Assembly: GCA_025526995.1 (NCBI GenBank)
Contig: JAHLKG010000003.1
Span: 310,001 to 374,000 of the forward strand
Length of the DNA stretch: 64,000 nt
Direction of reading: 5' to 3'
From: Powellomyces hirtus
Lineage: Eukaryota; Chytridiomycota; Chytridiomycetes; Spizellomycetales; Powellomycetaceae
Within the stretch, counting starts at the first letter, position 1, and every line of letters begins with the position of its first letter. The notes under the pieces are model-generated. The model searched no databases and was not told the origin of the DNA. It saw only the letters and a program-made list of their open reading frames with translations. Positions 9,305 to 20,995 of this stretch are shown piece by piece. The position numbers were made by a program, and so were the translations under genes.

Positions 9305-10576
9305 TTAACAACGGGTTGTAAGCCTCGATCCCTTGGATATGAAATCTGGCGCATAATGCTTCGCCCCTTTGCGATCCAAGTTACAGATTTGGACGTCGCT
9401 GCATGACCGACCGGGGAGGCAGTGGACATTGACGAGTGGTCGGCGGGATTTCACTGTTGCGGCGGCTGGTGAAGGAAGACCTGACACGACAAAGTTTTTG
9501 AACATGATGTTCCTGACTTTGAGGTTGCCCGAAGCAGGTCCGCAGGGACCTGGATGGCACCAGTGCATGTCAATGTCTATGGGATAGGCTGTGTCATGGA
9601 TCTGGAAGTTCTCGTATTTGACTTTCGTAAGAAAATGAGAGGAAGAAAATGAGAGGAGGTCAAATTAGTTGCGGGCAAAAAGAAGGCGGACAGTGTCTTT
9701 TTGAAACTCACCATTCTTGATTATGCCTTTGGTGGACGGGTAGGCTTTGAGGAGGACCCCCGCCTTGCCTCCAATGATCTTGACATTCTTGTAATATACA
9801 CCATCAATAGAAGCCACTCCATTCCGTCCAAAACTGCCAATGTTTGTGCCTGCAGTGCCCTTGCACACAATATTTTCCGCCCTAAAGTTTTTTGTCGGGC
9901 TTTTCACCGTAACACACTCATCCCCGCCCGTGACAGTGATATCCCGCGCAGAGTTGTTGTTGCCCGAGAAATTGATCCCATCCGTTTCCCCAATACGGTC
10001 CGCTGTAATAACCACGTTCTTGACCACATTGTTGTTCCCGATAACAACAATGTGGAATTTGGGCGAATTGACCAGTCGGATGTTTTGGATGCTCGAGTGG
10101 TGACAGTCCTGCAGCCGCAACAACCGGGGGCGGCCGGGGTATTTCAGCAAATCACCGTTGGGGCGGTACTTTTCCCCGTTCCCATGTATACTCCCCTGGC
10201 CGGTAATTCTGACCCTACTGCATTTCTCGAACGTGATCAATGTGCCCCTGAGCGCCGGGTTGAACGGGATATCGATTTTGCCATTGAGTTTGAAAATGAA
10301 GGGTGGCGGGTTGCGGAATACCACGGGCGTCTTGAGTTTGTGCGTGCCGGGTGGGATCAGCAGTGTGGAGCCCGGTGCGCTTTGGATGCAGGTTTTGTAA
10401 AGGTGCGTGATGAGGGGACCAATGTCGGCTTCCGGTGCGTGGCGCGGGAGTTTGCAGATGCGGGCTGGGAAGACTGGAGAGAGTTTAGGGAGTTTGGGAG
10501 GGCGTTTGAGAGGTGTTGCTGTTGTTGTTGTTGTTGCTGCGGCGACCAGCGCCAGCAGGAAGATGGTTATCCGCAT
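9305..10576 (-). CDS. GH28 rhamnogalacturonan hydrolase-like enzyme (2 exons)
   Basis: Exons 10576..9712 and 9621..9305 (GTGAGT...CGAAAG intron, 90 nt) give 393 residues. Residues 1-20 form a signal peptide rich in Ala/Thr. The rest is a right-handed beta-helix pectinase of family GH28. The catalytic region reads ETDGINF (Asp199) and GGDECVTVKSP (Asp219-Glu220). The GHG histidine of endopolygalacturonases is replaced (KGTAGTNIGSFG). GDEC.TVKSP and the lost histidine are what rhamnogalacturonases show, so I prefer rhamnogalacturonan hydrolase over polygalacturonase. It would be secreted and cut the rhamnogalacturonan-I backbone of pectin. The CE12 esterase gene at 40002 acts on the same polymer. 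The signal peptide is encoded by a short (ACA)n-like run. Confidence 0.88.
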
Positions 10577-11999
10577 TTACACGTTGTTTATTGCGAGGCA
10601 GAATAGGCTAGAGTACTGTTCTATGTGTGATACTACAAGGAATTGGAGGTAGCGTTGCTTGAGGGGGACGAGGGCGGTACAGCATCCTGGTTTTGATTTA
10701 AATTGCCAGACGGACGGGGCACATTTATCATTGACAGTGTGGGCCGGTTCCCCATATAGGCGCCGGTGGAGATGGTTAGCGAACGACAGCACGAGGGACG
10801 CATTGTTAGGATGGTGGGGTGAAGTGTACGGACTGCTTCTACCGGGGCACTGATTCTTGGGGGTCAGAGCTTTTGGTGCCAGCGTTCCCCGCTGTTTGCG
10901 TGCTCTGTAGTAAACGGACATGACGAGAAAGCAAGGGCCGAACGCAGACCACTTGACAGTGTGTGCCTTCCCCCGCCCCCCTCCCGCGGCGCAGAGCCCG
11001 GAACGCTGCAAGCAGATGCCAACAGAACACCTGAGCGGGGGGCGGGCACCGTTCAAATGCAGGGTTAATAAGAGGTCGGGGCAAAACTTGCACCAGGACC
11101 TTCTCTAGGGCGCAAAACGCCGCAACCACGTCCCCCGACTCGTTGCGCGGTCCGACGTGCGGCGCTGCGGGGGGCCTTTCAACCCAGGACGGTTGAATTC
11201 GCAAACCCCCTTTTGTTTCGCAGTAGAGTGGCCCAGATCCTCATCGAGTCGGCCCCGTTCAAGTTCTCAAGCGAATCCAAAGGACCCGCCGCTGTTTGTG
11301 AATAGACCCCATTCCTCCAGCAATGAACTATCACCGCCGCGCCTTTCTCACTTCGCACTGCTGCGCTACTTCTTCACACCTCCGGAGAAGCTCACACCTC
11401 GGACGTTTTTTTTCTACGTTTTACGCTTGCCCCGTCTGGGAACCCACCCTTGTTTGCATTTCCTGTCGCAATGAAGTATCACCGCCGCAGCGTGGAACAC
11501 CCCTTCTCCCTTACAGCGTGCTGCGCCACTTTCTTACACCTCGACGAGTATTTCACACCTCGAACGTGTTTTCTACGTTTTACGCACGCCCCCCGGCTGC
11601 AAGAAGTGTCGTAGAGTGAGAGGTGAGGGGCGAGCTTTGCTCGCCCCCTCCTTTCACCTTTACTTTAAGTTTATTTGAACGAGAGCGACATGACAGAAAA
11701 ACCTTGACAAAGAAAAAACCCGCTTTGTTGTACGGGGGTTTCGAGTTTATATTGCAGGGGGTTGGGCCCGTCCGCGATGGTGGGAGGTAAAAAGCGATTC
11801 TAGTGCGAGTGGAGTGGACTGGTGCGCGCGGAATTCAAGAAAGCCCGGGGTGTTGGATTCTGGTCGAGGTGTGAAAAAGTGGCGCAGCATGCGGTGATGG
11901 TTCATTGCGATAGGAAATAGTCTATTTACAACAACGGCGGTTCCCGGCCGGATTCTTCATATCGGTATCCGATTATCCTTCGCATACTATATAAAACAA
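10577..11999. other. Intergenic region rich in repeats
   Basis: No gene is supported. Open frames here have no start, splice or family support. The region contains two diverged direct copies of about 147 bp (near 11321 and 11470, both carrying tatcaccgccg, ctgcg and tttctacgttttacg), a perfect 9-bp stem with a 3-nt loop at 11627-11647 (ggggcgagc...gctcgcccc), and the inverted repeat described next. Confidence 0.5.
11457..11918. repeat. Inverted repeat, possible foldback/MITE-like element
   Basis: The left side has catttcctgtcgcaatgaa (near 11458) with tatcaccgc, then tgctgcgccacttt and tacacctcga (to about 11542). The right side has the reverse complements in mirrored order: tcgaggtgtgaaaaagtgg (from 11864), cgcagca, gcggtgat and ttcattgcgataggaaat (to about 11918). 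The left arm carries about 33 extra bases in the middle. The interior (about 320 bp) is non-coding and includes the short perfect hairpin at 11627. This organisation suggests a non-autonomous foldback element, but no target-site duplication was established. Confidence 0.6.
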
Positions 12000-13963
12000 T
12001 CAGCCCTCGCTCAAAACGAAAGACGCCACAGGTGTTCTCCCCCCTACCTTTTTCATAATCCGGATTATATACTCCACCTGCGGATTAGCCGTATTCCTCA
12101 ACATGGTAATTGCATCGCGCAACATCTCCTTGGGTTCCTCTCCATGCACAATCTGCTTGAAGATCCCAATGCACGCTCCACGCTTGCCGTCCCAGTACTC
12201 GGGGTTGGGGTCGAGACGTTCCAGCACGTCGAACGCTTTGGCAGAGTAGTAGAATGCGTTGGTTTTGTAGCAGTCGTTGGCAATCAGTTGGAGAAGGGAG
12301 AAGGATTCGGACGACGTCTCCATCTTGAGGTACAGTTCCCACGCGAGCCGCGGTTTTTTGGTCATTACATCTAGAGGGGCAGGCAGGTGTGAGGGTTTTG
12401 GGGGGACGAGCAAAGTACAATCTAGACGTCGTCGTCGTCGGACTCACAGCAGCGCGCGAGGTGGCTTAGGTATGCATAATCGTTCTTGAATTTGTCGTTT
12501 TGAATCGCCAGTAGAATTTCCTCGGCTTCCTCAAACAGACCGGTTGCGACTTTGGCCTGTGCGTAGTTGTAGTTGAACGTATCGTCATTGTAGAAATAGC
12601 CCTGCCAAACATCACAAGAAAAAGCATCAACATCCCTCCCCTCTCTAGTCTCGTTTCCCTTTTTGCTCTCCTCAATCCCAAACCCACACCTCACCTTGAT
12701 CGAATTCAGATAAATCATGACATCATCAAACTGCTTCAACAAGAAAAAGCAGCTGGCCATGCACTGCCGTCCCGGGATCGTATCACACTCGCTCGCGCTG
12801 CCGCCCACTAGTTGGAAATACTGTTGCGCAATCTTGAGATGTTCCCGCGATTCCTGCTCCTGCCCCAGCGCAGCGTTCACAATGCCCTTGAGAATGTATT
12901 CTTGTGGAGTCGACGGTTCAACGTCCTTCATGAGATTGAACGCCGACACAATGTCGTCGTTGCGGAGGTGGTAGATGACGAGGTTCAGCCGCGCTTCCGG
13001 AATCACGTCCAGAAGAGGTGTAAAGACTTGCAGTGCGCCTTCCCCGTTACGGAAAACCACCTGGAGGAAATAGATCGGGGAAAAAAGAAGCAAATCGTGT
13101 CAGCCTACTCTCATTGCCGAAAGAGACGGCGTCTTGATCTCAACATGGGCTGTTACCAAATTATGCCTGGTCAAATCCTCCGCAAAATGAAAATGCGGGC
13201 TACTCTTCTCCATCATGGCCTTAAACTCCTGCTCGGCCGCCTTTCCATTATACAATCTAAAATGATTGCACGCCTTCAAATTCGTCGCCACCACCGAGTC
13301 GGGGTGATGCTGCAAATACACCGACACCACTTCCTGCGACACATCATAGTAATCCAACTTGTAATAGCACATGGCGACATAGACGTTGATGGCCAGGTAT
13401 TCCCGGTTCTCCACCAAAATGCGCTTGTAAATGTCAATGGCTTCCTGGTAGTGGGACCGGAGGTAGTGGATGGACGCTAGCGAGAGTTGGTCTTCGATCA
13501 CGTCCTGCAGGGATTGGTGGTACCCCATCAACCTTTTTTCGTCGTTGAATTTGTGCGAGAGGTGAAATAGCAGCCGGTTCTGTAATTTACACGTGGGTCC
13601 TTTCTGCGCTTCCTCATCGGCCTCCCGGTACAACCCCAGAAAAAAATAACAGCACCCCAAATACAAATGCACCACGGGATCACATTTCGGGTCCTGCAGC
13701 ATGGTCTGGTACGTCTCCATCGTCTTTTTGTAGTCGGACAAATGGAACGCCGAGTAGGCGAGCCACCCCAACGTGTCCAGATCATTGTGTTTGCCCGCGG
13801 CCGCGTTGAATTCAAGGAGCGTCATGGCGCCCGTAAAGTCCCGGTTGCCGATAAATTCGGAGAGCGTCGGGACTTGGTTTTTGGCGGCCCGGCGAGAGGC
13901 CGCGGATTCCGTGGGTGCGGGGGCCGAGACGGCCGACATGGCTGGTTTGGCTCGTGAGAGCAT
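12000..13963 (-). CDS. IFT56: Intraflagellar transport protein IFT56 (TTC26/DYF-13), 4 exons
   Basis: Exons 13963..13157, 13060..12695, 12601..12448 and 12370..12000 join in phase to 565 residues, close to the usual length of about 555. The protein is a TPR solenoid. Stretches diagnostic of IFT56 include MLSRAKP at the start, [66 protein letters not shown] and [19 protein letters not shown]56 is an IFT-B component that carries motility-related cargo into cilia. Its presence means the organism builds a flagellum, so among fungi it is zoosporic. The gene lies between repeat-rich DNA and the LPMO-like gene, with no operon-like relation to either. Confidence 0.97.
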
Positions 13964-15128
13964 CTACGGGGAAACGATGAATGGGACGGGGGTGAGCAGC
14001 CATTTGTGTGAAGTTTCTTGGAGCGGTCTCCCAGGTTTTTTGCTGTAAACGACGAGTGTTTTTGGCGCATACCATCTTGCCGCAGTTTTGTTCTCGTGAG
14101 TACTAAAATGGGTGTGATTGTTGTCAAAACATGCAACTGTCATTTTGCGAACCAAACTACCATATCAGAGCGAAAAGCGTGTTTTCCGCCAGCTTACGTG
14201 TTTCGCGTGGCTTATGCGCAGCAACGAGTCAAACGTGGCGCAGAGAGGGCCGACGCGTAACGACTGGTGCCGACGACGTTTCACTATTTTTTAGCTTTTG
14301 CGCTTCAACCGCAGCTGGTTGTGTATATACAAGGCCCCCATCTTCCTTACGTAGCAGAAGAGATTCTGAGCTACCGAACCTGTCGCAAAACTCCCTCTTG
14401 GGTACCCAACCCCCCACGTACTGTATAGTAGCCAAGATGGGGCCCCCGCAGGAAAATTCTTTTTTCTGTGCAGAAGGGAACCCGGGACCTCCTCCTCCTC
14501 CACTCGCCCGTGTCACCGTAGTAGACACACGGGGCCCCCATGTCGCGTGCCGCACGTCACCTTGTCCAACCATTGGTAACAGCCGTTGCGGTCAACCCCT
14601 GCGTTTGGGATCCGGGCAGGCCGATCGTGGGCCGTTGGGATGCTTGAAACACCGGGATTTTTGAATGCCAGGTAACGAAATATGAAAATAGAGCAGCGGG
14701 TCTTGATGATAATGCGTGTTGCTGCGGACTTTCTTCGCGTCCCATTGGTAGCGCACCCCGTCAACCCTTTTGTCACTTTTTCGCCTTGGCTGGCTTTGCA
14801 CGACTTTGTGCGTTGTAGTGATAAAAATGATTCAAAAGTTGATGCACGAAAGACAAGAAAGTACTTTTGTGGGTTGCCCGACAAGTCGCGAACAAACAAT
14901 GTCCGCTGTCGACTTCGCGGCCGCGATTGGTCGCGTTGGATCCTGCCTGTGGGGCCGGATACAAGGCCACGCTCGCTGAACGCGTAGCCTACTCCCCCAG
15001 TAACGGGTGGGACGTGCTTCGTCGTCAGGATTCAGCATTTATAAAAGGCGTCGGACAGCATGCAAAGCCCACACACCCACCATCCCCACTCATCCACTCA
15101 CCCCCCACATTCATCACACATCCCAACC
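13964..15128. other. Intergenic region between divergent genes
   Basis: It separates IFT56 (minus) from the LPMO-like gene (plus). I see no coding frame with support. GC-rich boxes and a G/C-rich gggccccc near 14438 and 14532 are present; only the TATA box at 15040 can be assigned. Confidence 0.4.
15040..15046 (+). promoter_or_regulatory. TATA box of the LPMO-like gene
   Basis: TATAAAA in the context catttataaaaggcg, 83 bp before the ATG at 15129, followed by a C-rich leader with CCCACACACCCACC-like sequence. Confidence 0.6.
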
Positions 15129-16139
15129 ATGCACTCCCGTGACATCATCCTCTCCGTCTTGGCCCTCGCCACCACCGTCTCCGCCCACGGGATGGTCAGC
15201 AGCCCGGCCCCTCGCCAACCGGGCCCGGCCATGCAAGCCGCGTGCGGCAACACAATCTACGGCACGCAGGCCGCCGACAACGGTGGCAATATCCAAGACC
15301 TCGAAAGCAAACGCGACGCCAACTTCAACCCCGTCGCTTGCAACCTCTGGCTCTGCAAAGGCTACCAATTTGCTGACAACGTCAACAATGTCAAAACATT
15401 CACCCCCGGCCAAGTCGTACCCATCGCAGTCGACATCCGCGCGCCCCACACCGGCTTTGCCAACATTTCCGTCGTGGATTTGAGTACCAATTCCGTGATT
15501 GGAGACCAGCTGATTTATTTCCCAAACTACGCCTCCACCGCGACCGGTGTGCCCGCCAACCAGCGTAACTTTGAAATCACGATGCCGAGCCTGGGAAACA
15601 AGTGCCTTACTGCGGGTCAGTGCGCGCTGCAATTCTACTGGGATGCACCGGAAGTGAAGCAGACTTATGAGTCTTGCATTGATTTCACAATGCCTGGTGC
15701 TGGCAACCCCGCCCCGGCGCCCCAGCCTCCCGTTGCCCCCGCTCCCCGGCCCACCGTCGCTCCTGCTCCCCGCCCGACTGTTGCCCCTGCTCCTCGCCCA
15801 ACTGTTGCGCCTGCTCCCCGCCCAACTGTTGCCCCCGCTCCTCGCCCCACCGTAGTCCCCAAGCCCAACCCCACTCCCCGTCCTCAGCCTACCCCCGCTC
15901 CAGCTCCCGCACCCGCACCTGCTCCAGCCCCCGCACCCGCGCCTGCGCCTGCCCCCGGCGGCTCCACCAAATGCCAAACCGCCGTCCCGGCCTGCTGGGC
16001 CGCCCAACGCCAATGCTGGGACGACTTCAACGCCTGCATCAAGACCAACGGATGGACGACCGCTTGCCAATCGCTCTCGGCCGAGTGCGGCAAGAAGGGA
16101 GAGGCGTGTAATAAGCTGACCTGCTCTTGGTCTCGTTAA
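15129..16139 (+). CDS. Secreted LPMO-like (chitin-binding type-4 fold) protein with Pro-rich linker and Cys-rich tail
   Basis: One uninterrupted frame of 336 residues. Residues 1-19 are a signal peptide ending VSA. Cleavage exposes His20 (HGMVSSPAPR), as needed for the copper histidine brace of lytic polysaccharide monooxygenases, and a second candidate brace His is at 107 (IRAPHTG). Residues 20-189 resemble fungal proteins annotated as chitin-binding type-4 domain or LPMO-like (CNLWLCKGYQFADN, QTYESCIDFT). Residues 190-278 are a Pro/Ala linker containing at least five APRPTV repeats. Residues 279-336 are a compact domain with eight cysteines (CWAAQRQCWDDFNACIK) that may bind polysaccharide. 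The substrate cannot be read from sequence. The shorter start at 15129 is preferred over the upstream in-frame start at 15060 because only it places the signal peptide at the N-terminus. Confidence 0.82.
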   Translation: MHSRDIILSVLALATTVSAHGMVSSPAPRQPGPAMQAACGNTIYGTQAADNGGNIQDLESKRDANFNPVACNLWLCKGYQFADNVNNVKTFTPGQVVPIAVDIRAPHTGFANISVVDLSTNSVIGDQLIYFPNYASTATGVPANQRNFEITMPSLGNKCLTAGQCALQFYWDAPEVKQTYESCIDFTMPGAGNPAPAPQPPVAPAPRPTVAPAPRPTVAPAPRPTVAPAPRPTVAPAPRPTVVPKPNPTPRPQPTPAPAPAPAPAPAPAPAPAPAPGGSTKCQTAVPACWAAQRQCWDDFNACIKTNGWTTACQSLSAECGKKGEACNKLTCSWSR

Positions 16140-17570
16140 GCCGCCTCGTCTGGCCCCCCAGCTTTGCTTTCTTCCTTGTTAGATATGCGCAATACACCCC
16201 CCCCCCCCCCCCCCCCCCTCGCACATAAAAACCCTCTTTAGATAGAGATAGAGTCACATTCAGAGCGCCCCCATACATCTGGTTGTTGATCATCATAGAC
16301 AAAATACAAGATCTTCCTTCCCCTTGTACAATCAGAGCTTATTTCGCCGGACCCACTGTATTACTGACCCCAAGTATCTAAGATATTTCGATGACCGGAA
16401 TATCAAACACCTTCGCACTATCATGCAAACACAAAAGAAATGGCGGTATATACCCCACTATCCTCGTGTGACGCTACAGATTAAGGATCAGCGCGGACCT
16501 GTGCATTGCGGAAAATGAAGTCGAGGTTGTGAAAGACAACAACATGGCTACTCCGAAGAACCACGAGTTGGAACCGGGGCGTTACGATTGCTCGAACCAG
16601 TCATCATACCGCGCCTTGCATTGGGGAGCGAGCGAGCCACTAGTGCAGAAATGCGTACTTTCGAATCCTAACAATTATCCGGCTCGAACACAGAAATGGG
16701 TCTACGTTGATCAACCATTCACATCCGCTGTACGTTCGCCATCGCCCTTTATATGCATGGCTCAAGAAAAGCAGATGCTAGCAAAAAACCTCAACCCTCC
16801 AGCAGCATCTACCGCCCAAATTCCTCCCGCTAACATGCGTCGCAACTGATCCCGTCTGCCTCGTGTCATCGTTGAGAAAAGCGGCGGACTCGTATCTTTT
16901 TCCTCCACCGACAACGAATAAAGGCAACTGCTAATAGATAGGGCAGGGTAAACTTTATACCCACCCCGCGTCAGTTCACATAGTATTGATATTACTGATA
17001 GAATACGAATGGATTGTGCTTCGCTTGCAAAAACATTACTCTCAACCCCGTGGGGATCTTTTTTGGCTTCCTCCTCTCGCCTGTGCAAACGGTTTCTCAG
17101 CTCGGTTCGATTCTCAAGTTCTCAAGCATGCTGTGACTGGTTGCACAGCATGGGAGCCGAGTTACCGAAATCCCGGCATCGCGCCGCGTGGCTTTGAAAA
17201 GTATCAGCGAGAAGAAGATGCACCATCGAACAATGGACGACCCTGTTCGCCGGCCTTTCCACGTCCCACCCAGTCTCATCACTCTCATTCACTCTTATCA
17301 CAAAATTCAGGAGGTCAGCGTTTCCAATCTCCCCTTTTACTGTCAACAACGTCGAGACAGAATGGATAGAATTATGCGCATGCCCAACCAAATTCTCGGT
17401 TGGTCGCAAAGTGTCGCGTTCCCGCGCGGCCGCCGACACACCTGCCCGTGCAAAACCACAAACCCGCACCTCTGTCAGCTCAGCCCTTAGCGCGACGTGA
17501 AATATTTAAATAAATAAATGCCCTCGTTAAATCGTGCCCCACCACAGCAGTACACACCCAACCACGCACG
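16140..17570. other. Intergenic region
   Basis: It holds the poly(C) tract at 16197 just after the LPMO-like gene. The rest contains only short unsupported frames. AT-rich aaatatttaaataaataaatg directly before 17571 probably contains the core promoter of the next gene. Confidence 0.4.
16197..16218 (+). repeat. Poly(C) tract, 22 nt
   Basis: An uninterrupted run of 22 C begins 58 bp after the stop codon of the LPMO-like gene, so it probably lies in the 3' UTR. Similar runs occur at 56771 and 60082. Confidence 0.9.
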
Positions 17571-18315
17571 ATGCACCTCACCACCATCCTCGCCCTCTCC
17601 TCCCTCCTGCCCACCAGCGTCCTGGCCCAAGTGCAACCGTCCACCCCCAGCACCTCCTCCTCTTCATCCCGCTGCGCCTCTCTCAAGTCCGCGCTCGACA
17701 CATCCCTAGACGCAGCCGCTGAATCCACCAACGCTCTTATAAAACAAAAGTCACCCCGCATCACAACGCAATCGCAGGCTAACGCCGAAATCCTTGTTCT
17801 CGCCAAAGGATTCTGCGGCCCCTTCCGCGCCCCTCATAGTGAAATTTTGCAATGTTCGCCGTCCGATTTGGGATTCAAAAATAAGGAGGAAAGAATGTTT
17901 TGGAATGAGAATTTCCATCAGTGTTGGGAAGGCGATTTTGTCAATGTGGCCAAACGGAATGAGATGTTTGTGCAGTCGGATCCGAGAGATGGGAAGAAGT
18001 CTCCAGTAAGCAATGGCTTTGCTTCGCGGGGGGTTCGAAGAGGGGCACGCGAGTTCTGACTGGTTTCTATGTTTGTGCATCAAATAGCGATTCTACTACG
18101 TCGATGTAGCCACGTCCACAACAGCCAGCCCTACGCTACCCACCGGGCCAGTGAAACCTGCTGCTGCTGCGGAGCCGAAAGCAACCGCTGCTGCAGCCCC
18201 AGCCAGCGAATTGATCGAGTCTTCTTCCATATCCCGCTGGAGTAGTGCTGGCTCTTCCATTCTCATTTCTCTTTCCGTCAGCGGCGGCGTGGCAGCGGCG
18301 ATGCTGCTGCCTTAA
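17571..18315 (+). CDS. Secreted, probably GPI-anchored protein, paralogue A (2 exons)
   Basis: Exons 17571..18005 and 18088..18315 (GTAAGC...AAATAG) give 220 residues. Residues 1-19 are a signal peptide (LTTILALSSLLPTSVLAQ). The mature part has ITTQSQANAEILVLAKGFC, further cysteines, and RFYYVDVATS at the start of exon 2. It ends in a Ser/Thr/Ala/Pro-rich stretch and a hydrophobic C-terminus with no charged tail, the pattern of a GPI-attachment signal. It is a clear paralogue of the gene at 20996-21734, with the same order of motifs and an intron at the same place and phase just before FYYV. I do not recognise the family. Confidence 0.7.
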
Positions 18316-18505
18316 AGCACGATGATATGTGTACCTATAGCATAGTCAGCTTCAGGATAGCCAGTTAGATCAGCTATGCCTGATTTGAGATGCGAAAAGG
18401 AGTAGAGCTGAAGTGAAAGCCTGTTTTCGCATGCTTCCATTGTTCATAAACATATGATGCTCCAAAGTGTAAATAGAAAGCCGTTCATTTTGATCGCGTT
18501 CCATT

Positions 18506-20511
18506 TTACAGCAGTACCAGACCAACTTCTTCCGGCTTCAGCTGCTGGCATCTGTAGTTGTACAAATAATAGTGCAAGTTGCCATCTCCCCGGCCAAACT
18601 TGAGTTCATCCAAAAACGACTGGTTTTGCATGAGGTCCAGGCAGTTGAAGACATCAAAATTTTCCTACAAGAGCAAGAAAATTCGTGGATCAGCATGCCA
18701 ATGATGACGCTTTGTGAGGGCTGTAGCAAGAAATGAATTACGTACTTTCCGAGCCAGGATTAACGCATCCTTGAGGAGCGCCTGCCTGTGTTTAGCGTCT
18801 TCGCCTCCGTTCTTGGGCGCATAGTAGAACAGGTAAGCTGCGTTGATGTGCTGGTGGACAGGATGGCCAATTACGCTGGAGGGGAGCGAGTAGAAGGAGA
18901 AAAAGTCGGACACCTTTTGCGTTTTGGGGTTCTGAGACGAAGATTACCAGAATCAGTTTCAACCAATGACATATCACATCCGAATGGAACACCGGAACAT
19001 ACCAAGGCAACGTAGCTGAACACAACCGTAGGAACCGGTAACAGCCAATGGCGAACTTCATCCTCAGTGAAGTAGGGAGCCATGGAGAACTTCTTCATGT
19101 ACGCGTTCAACAGAACGGTTACTTGTGGGACGTCCTCTGGTTGCATCGGTCGGAGCCCGGGTGTGGAGGTTGTCTAGCATAGAAATGCAGCTGATGAACA
19201 CGACATGAAAGGGGCGTCAGGTGCCCGGACATGAGGAGATCTCACCTCTGGGAGTTTGTACAAGCGGATAGTCCGAGCCATTGTCATGTTTCTACCGACA
19301 TACGAGAATCCAGTCTCGATCAGCTTCTTTGGGTTGAGAGAGCGGTGGTAGTATCTAAGAAACACACGATGTGAGGTTTGTTCGCAAGAGATATGCAGAA
19401 TGAGATGCTCCTTTTTACCTGCTTGTCGCGACGGGGGTGGGCAGATATACACCAGCAGTGTACGCAGCCTGGAAGATACCCTCCAGGTTCACTCGTCGCG
19501 TGACTTCCTTGATTAACACGGGCGCCAGGCGCTTGGCACGCAGCTTCTTGTGAACACACAGGAAGTTGATCTCCACTAGCTTCTGCGAGCTGTAAACGGC
19601 AAAATGCGCGTCAGAGCCGGAGTGCTTGCTGATTCTTTTCTTCGGAGCATTTTCCAACTTACTGTGATTTGACGCGTAGGCCGGCAGGAACCCCGCTGAT
19701 GAACGCCACGAGCTTCTGGTTCGATGTGACACGAACTCCGATGTGCCACGCTTTCTTCCAGCCAGGAGGTTTCAGCGCCCTGTCATATTGACCGTTAGAA
19801 GAAAGCTAGAGCAGACAGCCACGTGTTTCGTCTTCACCATTTCAAAAACGCCGCAGAGTAGTCGAATCGGAACATGGCATCATCATCCTCAACATAGTTC
19901 AGCGATAAAAGTTCATACAGCTCTTTAGTCTGCTTATCATCTTCTATGTCAATCAAGGACCATTGGAACTCTTTCGGCAGTGGGTAAGGGTCCTGGCGGA
20001 TATCCTCCAACGCTTTGTCGACCTCGATGGGTCCGTTTGAGTCCACCTTCTCGTCTGGGCACCGCAAAAGTGAGTGTCGAAGACTTACGTAGATGAGGTA
20101 GAAGATGAGGCTTACCAACGCGGGTGACAGGCTGCGTCTGCCAGAACTTGTATTTGTCCATGTCTTTCGGGTTCTTTCGAGATTTCTGATCGTTGTTGTT
20201 CAAGTTCTGCATCAGATCTCCTTTTGCTAACTGTTCGTGTCATCGTAGAAACAGTCAGATATAATTCTTCGAATAATCCGCCCCATCTCCCAATGCAGCA
20301 TCTGCATCTCGGAGGTCACCTTTCGCATAATGTCCTCCACTTCCTTGGCGGTCGCTGGCCGGCCGCCTGGGGGATCTGTTGGGTCATTCACCATCTTCAC
20401 TTTCTTCTGGGTGCCAGCCAAGTCACTTGCGGTGGCGGGGGAGACAATCTCCGCATCCGCTTTCTCTTGTGCTGGCTTTCCGCCAGCCGGCAACTTTGAC
20501 TCAGATGCCAT
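18506..20511 (-). CDS. NMT1: Glycylpeptide N-tetradecanoyltransferase (N-myristoyltransferase), 9 exons
   Basis: Exons 20511..20320, 20230..20116, 20054..19838, 19779..19663, 19589..19419, 19354..19246, 19173..19003, 18931..18746 and 18664..18506 keep phase throughout and give 478 residues, normal for the family. It transfers myristate from myristoyl-CoA to N-terminal glycines. Family blocks seen in order: [123 protein letters not shown] and [15 protein letters not shown]. It ends in Leu, whose terminal carboxylate acts as the catalytic base in this family. The N-terminal 100 residues are charged and disordered, as usual. The gene is flanked on both sides by the two GPI-like paralogues. Confidence 0.96.
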
Positions 20512-20995
20512 GCTGTCACGATGATTGTTGCAATTTTCTCACAATACGGCAACTGGTGGGTTTTGTCTCAAGACAACGGAGATGGAGCCTACATATGGGA
20601 GGAGCGGAAGCAGCGCGTCACTCATCCTACAAGCGACAATTACAACCGACGCCGTTTGGGGAAAACATCGTTGTCATCATCATATATGGGCGGGGAGGCC
20701 ATATTGAGGAAAGAGCTCAGAGCCGGGAAGGGTAAAATGGAAGGGTTTTATGCAGTCGCTCTGGGAGTCCGCCATTTGTGTTGGCGGATGCTGGGAAAGC
20801 GGGGCGAACGGATAGTATGAGACATTTGAGACGCATTCTATTAATACCACTTTTATACTTTTATACTTTTATACACAATGCCATCGCATCTAGCGATTTA
20901 GCAGTTTAAGAAAAATCAACTATTTGCAGACTCTTTGGTTGAGGAACTTAGTACCCAACTAACATGCCTTGCCATCTAATCTAGTGAGATCCGTT
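20512..20995. other. Intergenic region
   Basis: It lies between the NMT start and the end of GPI-like paralogue B. It contains a short ttatactttta triplication near 20851-20876. No coding evidence is visible on either strand. Confidence 0.4.

Noticed and set aside
9701..10606. 301-residue plus-strand frame opposite the GH28 gene
   Set aside because: The minus strand encodes a clear GH28 protein with signal peptide, active-site motifs and splice sites; the plus frame is its shadow.
10577..11056. 159-residue minus-strand frame upstream of the GH28 gene
   Set aside because: No motif, no splice consistency, and it occupies the expected promoter region of GH28.
14460..14520. Possible tRNA T-arm (gtcccgggttccc on the minus strand)
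   Set aside because: The required RA-TC positions after GGTTC are missing and no cloverleaf forms.
15114..16070. 318-residue minus-strand frame opposite the LPMO-like gene
   Set aside because: Gly/Ala/Arg-rich shadow of the Pro-rich linker and domain coded on the plus strand.
17100..17130. tRNA-like B-box (ggttcgattc)
   Set aside because: No matching A-box, acceptor stem or anticodon arm could be drawn upstream.
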